Assembly (NCBI RefSeq): GCF_014268745.2
Contig: NZ_JABWRB020000001.1
Span: forward strand, 3,286,001-3,350,000
Length of the DNA: 64,000 bases
Direction: 5' to 3'
DNA from: Pseudomonas zanjanensis
GTDB taxonomy: Bacteria > Pseudomonadota > Gammaproteobacteria > Pseudomonadales > Pseudomonadaceae
Part shown: in pieces, positions 63,401 to 64,000 of the stretch
Layout: the number at the start of each line of letters is the position of its first letter
Numbering within the stretch: the first letter of the stretch is position 1
Made by a program: the position numbers and the translations under genes
Notes under the pieces: model-generated
Seen by the model: the letters and a program-made list of their open reading frames with translations, nothing else
The model's database searches: none
What the model was told of the DNA's origin: nothing

Positions 63401-64000
63401 CCTCGGCCCGCCAGCCCGCCGGGGTTTCGACGAAGCGCGAACGCAAGGCATCGTGATGCGCCAACACGGCGTTGAGCGCCTGCAGCAGCGCGGGTGCCTG
63501 CAAGGGTAGATGGCTGCGCAACAAGACGGCCTGGTTCCAGTGGTGGCGCTGGGCAATCGCCTCCTCGAAAAACATCTGCTGGATGGGCAGCAACGGCTGT
63601 TCGCCACTGGCCGGTCCCTGATCGATCTGCAGCTCGCTGCCGCCTTGTTGCGCGACGCTCGCCAGGCCTTGCACGGTTTGATGCTGGAACAGGTCACGGG
63701 GGGTGAAATGGATCCCGGCCTGCCGCGAGCGGCTGACCACCTGGATCGAGATGATCGAGTCACCGCCCAGCTCGAAGAAGTTGTCGGTCAAGCCGACCTG
63801 TTCAAGCTTGAGCACGTCCTGCCAGATCGCCGCGATGCCTCGCTCCAGTTCGCTGCGAGGGGCGATAAAGGCCTGTTGCAGTTGGCTGGCATCGGCTGAA
63901 GGCAGGGCCTTGCGGTCGAGCTTCCCGTTGGGACTCAGCGGCAATTGCCCAAGGAACAACCATTGGGTCGGGACCATGTAGTCTGGCACGCAGTCCTTGA
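54411..64000 (-). CDS. pvdI: Pyoverdine non-ribosomal peptide synthetase (N-terminal part beyond the window)
   Basis: The frame is open to the right edge; a GTG at 63989 inside LKDCVPDYMVP is not a start. About 3195 residues are visible: the end of an A domain, then T-E; C-A-T-E with pocket code DGEACGGVT(K), read as a basic residue, probably Lys; and C-A-T with DILQLGLIW(K), read as Gly. The substrate of the first, epimerised module cannot be read because its pocket lies outside. The protein ends in a T domain plus a short acidic tail (DLSEMHDFLADLETL) suited to docking on the next synthetase. The last A domain carries an in-frame REPIN. The name pvdI is by position, as the first synthetase after PvdL. 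Confidence 0.92.
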   Translation of the reverse strand, partial: KDCVPDYMVPTQWLFLGQLPLSPNGKLDRKALPSADASQLQQAFIAPRSELERGIAAIWQDVLKLEQVGLTDNFFELGGDSIISIQVVSRSRQAGIHFTPRDLFQHQTVQGLASVAQQGGSELQIDQGPASGEQPLLPIQQMFFEEAIAQRHHWNQAVLLRSHLPLQAPALLQALNAVLAHHDALRSRFVETPAGWRAEVAPIVVDPEVLWTADNLTAAELQDFCAKAQCSLGLHNGPLLRAVLASMADGSQRLLLAVHHLAVDGVSWRILLEDLQRAYQQASVGAAVKLPAKTSAYKAWGEHLQAYATTENVQSELTFWQQQLQGAVVDLPWDNPQGSRQSRYAKVLHSRLDKTLTQQLLQQAPAAYRTQVNDLLLTALARVICRWTGHVDTLIQLEGHGREELFSGVDLTRTVGWFTSLFPVRLTPADGVAATIKQIKEQLRAIPNKGIGFGVLRYLGDEAAQACLKALPLPCITFNYLGQFDGSFDAREGALFSPAGESAGREQSLDAPLDNWLGVEGQVYDGELDLRWTFSHEQFDEATIARLADDYTRELEALIGHCCQADAMGTTPSDFPLARITQAQLDAIPVPATAIEDIYPLSPMQQGMLFHTLYEQGTGTYINQLCVDVDGLDPERFRAAWQATMDAHEILRSGFIWQGELQQQLQIIHRRLALPYTLLDWRQRRDVDQALKDFIAADLAMGFDLTQAGLLRVTLIQLSDERHHLIFTNHHILMDGWSSAQMLGEVLQRYAGQQPPRPVSRYADYIQWLQRQDAALSEAFWLAQLADLQEPTVLANAAAAGGEVRRESGHALRHYQLDASGTGRLNAFARQQKVTVNTLVQAAWLLLLQRYTGSDCVAFGTTVAGRPAELVGIEQQVGLFINTLPVIAGSRPDQTVAAWLAAVQARNLSLREFEHTPLASVQRWAGQGGGALFDSLLVFENFPISAALQHGTAQGVVFGEVANQDQTHYPLTLGVTLGETLALHMSFDQAHFSVATIERLSAQLLLLLERFAESAERRLGEIALANDEEHSGQQAANHPQPYPTDIPVHQRIADLAAHKPHATAVIFDGQRFSYGDIDRRANRLAHQLIELGVGPETRVGVALPRSEGVIVALLAVLKAGGAYVPLDTSYPRERLAYLIEDSGLALLLTDSRVSAQLPLEGADQVLELDRLDLSQQPSNAPAVCIDPQNLAYVIYTSGSTGNPKGVSVAHGPLAMHCQAIGERYEMRDSDCEFHFMSFAFDGAHERWLTSLTHGASLLIRDDSLWTPEQTYNAMGEHGVTVVAFPPVYLQQLAEHAEREGNPPKVRIYCFGGDAVPNASFERVKRALDPDYIINGYGPTETVVTPLIWKAGRDVACGAAYAPIGSRIGDRSAYVLDADLNLLPLGMAGELYLGGSGLARGYLNRPGLTAERFVADPFSRSGGLLYRTGDLVRQRADGTFDYLDRIDNQVKIRGFRIELGEVEASLQALEGVREAVVVAQEGAAGSGKRLVAYVVANEAVQKDFAEHLREQLKTTLPAHMVPAYLLLLDRLPLTPNGKLDRKNLPKPDVSQLQQTYVAPRSALEQQLVSIWQDVLKLERVGLRDNFFELGGDSIVSIQVVSRARLVGIHFTPKDLFQHQTIEALAAVAQTGARLQLIDQQPATGETALLPIHQWFFAQPIPDRHHWNQSVMLKPTQALDPQALERALGALVVHHDSLRLDFIEQDERWTARYRDVEAQAADTLLWQADVADLAALEVLGNQAQRSLRLAGGPLIRALLANLADGTQRLLLIVHHLVVDGVSWRILFEDLQSAYRQVLTDATVQLPAKTSAVNAWTAALQDYAASAPLQAELGFWQRQLQGASASLPWDNPEGGQQQGQAVTIRTALDKNLTRQLLQQAPAAYRTQVNDLLLTALARVMVRWTGDDSVWVQLEGHGREDLFTDIDLSRTVGWFTSLFPARLTPVADDIGASLKQIKEQLRVIPNKGVGFGALAHLGDDAARQTLQALPKPQLTFNYLGQFDGSFDAAADALFVPTTERGGEEVNLHGPLGSPLALDGQVFGGELDLSWTFSGELFNTATIQRLADDYLQELTALIVHCCDSHSRGVTPSDFPLARLTQAQLDTLVPAPQAIDDLYPLSPMQQGMLFHSLLGQGSGDYINQMRLDVDGLDPQRFRAAWQAVVDAHDILRTGFFWQGDLEQPVQIVQRQVEVPFRVLDWNGRTEIEGALQTLADEERAQGVDLTQAPLMRLVLVRTATDRHHLIYTNHHILMDGWSSAQLFGEVLQHYRGDSVARPAGRYRDYIAWLQRQDASLGEGFWMQQLRTLDEPVRLAQVFARPAQDVSANLYGHHHVQLDAQQTQRLAEFARQSKVTVNTLVQAAWLLLLQRYTGKASVAFGATVAGRPADLVGVEGQIGLFINTLPVIASPRPEQTLGDWLHSVQAQNLALREFEHTALFDIQRWAGLGGEALFDNILVFENYPISEALEHGAPDGLRFGAVDNLEQTHYPLTLLVSLGAELAVQFSYQCASFAPASVEQIGAHLRRLLLQMTAGTQRPLGELSLLDSGETHQQVQGWNATAAAYPDEHCVHRLFEAQARRTPDATALVFAEQALSYAELNVRANRLAHRLIEQGVGPDQLVGVALERGVEMIVALLAILKAGGAYVPLDPQYPADRLAHMIEDSGIELLLTQRSQLNPFAPPCGSEPARDGGVSVNGDGGCADAIASRLAPTGVCVNTLVLDQDGDWLDGYAYEAPATRLDAEHLAYAIYTSGSTGKPKGVMVRHGALVNFVASMVREPGIAASDRVLSLTTFSFDIFGLELYGALLSGACVVLVDKQSAHDPETLLKTIDQQQVSVVQATPSTWRMLLDHPASALLAGRKCLCGGEALAEDLAERLLDVAGEVWNLYGPTETTIWSAVYRLTAEQRLPYLGRPIANTSLHIVGDHFAPNPVGLIGELLIGGDGLARGYHDRAALTAERFLPDPFGNGARVYRTGDLARQRGDGVIEYIGRVDHQVKIRGFRIELGEIEACLLAQASIREAVVVPQQGPGGLQLVAYLIAAHPETAEPAALRDALKAQLAPLLPDYMMPAHWLLLERFPLTPNGKLDRKALPLPDAQQLLRAYVAPEGALEQGIAAIWQDVLKLERVGRDDNFFELGGHSLLATQATARLQMQQGAAVPLDLLFSTPSLADYAAQLAAHLSPHSSDDLSEMHDFLADLETL
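55881..55970. repeat. In-frame REPIN inside the Gly adenylation domain of the first NRPS
   Basis: Exactly 90 bases; encodes CGSEPARDGG...ASRLAPTG between LLTQRSQLNPF and TLVLDQDGDW. Site and sequence closely match the copy at 41371. Confidence 0.95.

Noticed and set aside
63987-63989. GTG at 63989 as the start of the first NRPS
   Set aside because: It falls inside the conserved PDYMVP motif of an A domain; the frame continues to the window edge.

Overview
The window looks like the pyoverdine (pvd) locus of a fluorescent Pseudomonas, most likely the P. fluorescens complex. The evidence is high GC, dense Pseudomonas-type REP/REPIN palindromes, a set of recognisable pvd genes in near-canonical order, and five exact matches to the PvdS-dependent iron-starvation promoter (TAAAT-N16-CGT).

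Layout. Positions 1-7335 (all minus strand) are outside the siderophore genes: a truncated MscS-type channel with a cyclic-nucleotide-binding domain, a pirin, a NarL/LuxR-type response regulator, a stand-alone degenerate receiver protein and a BvgS/EvgS-like hybrid kinase. From 7672 onward come pvdA and the ECF sigma gene fpvI (minus), then pvdR-pvdT-opmQ (plus, export/recycling). A small DUF6124-like gene with a structured-looking leader follows, then pvdP (minus), pvdM-pvdN-pvdO (plus, periplasmic maturation), an FpvA-like TonB receptor (minus), pvdE (plus, export of the precursor to the periplasm) and a second STN-type TonB receptor (plus). From 29662 to the right edge everything is on the minus strand: an HSL-family alpha/beta hydrolase and three giant NRPS genes forming an operon whose upstream end lies beyond 64000.

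How it fits together. PvdA makes N5-hydroxyornithine. The NRPSs build the peptide, PvdE exports the acylated precursor, and PvdM/N/O/P mature the chromophore in the periplasm. PvdRT-OpmQ secretes and recycles pyoverdine. The TonB receptors take up the ferric complex, and FpvI drives receptor transcription. Visible NRPS order is [A C-term]-T-E / C-A-T-E / C-A-T, then C-A-T / C-A-T-E / C-A-T, then C-A-T / C-A-T-E / C-A-T-E. From pocket residues I read: unknown(D) - Lys-like(D) - Gly - Thr - Thr(D) - Gln-like - Gly - Ser(D) - Lys-like(D).

Most notable. (1) Three complete 90-bp REPINs sit in frame at the same site of three different adenylation domains. (2) The last NRPS ends in an epimerase with no thioesterase, and no complete A domain in view has a hydroxyornithine code, so a terminal NRPS should be encoded elsewhere. 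(3) A REPIN sits inside an otherwise intact terminator stem after the second receptor. (4) pvdE is flanked by two different signalling-type receptors. (5) No fpvR lies next to fpvI.
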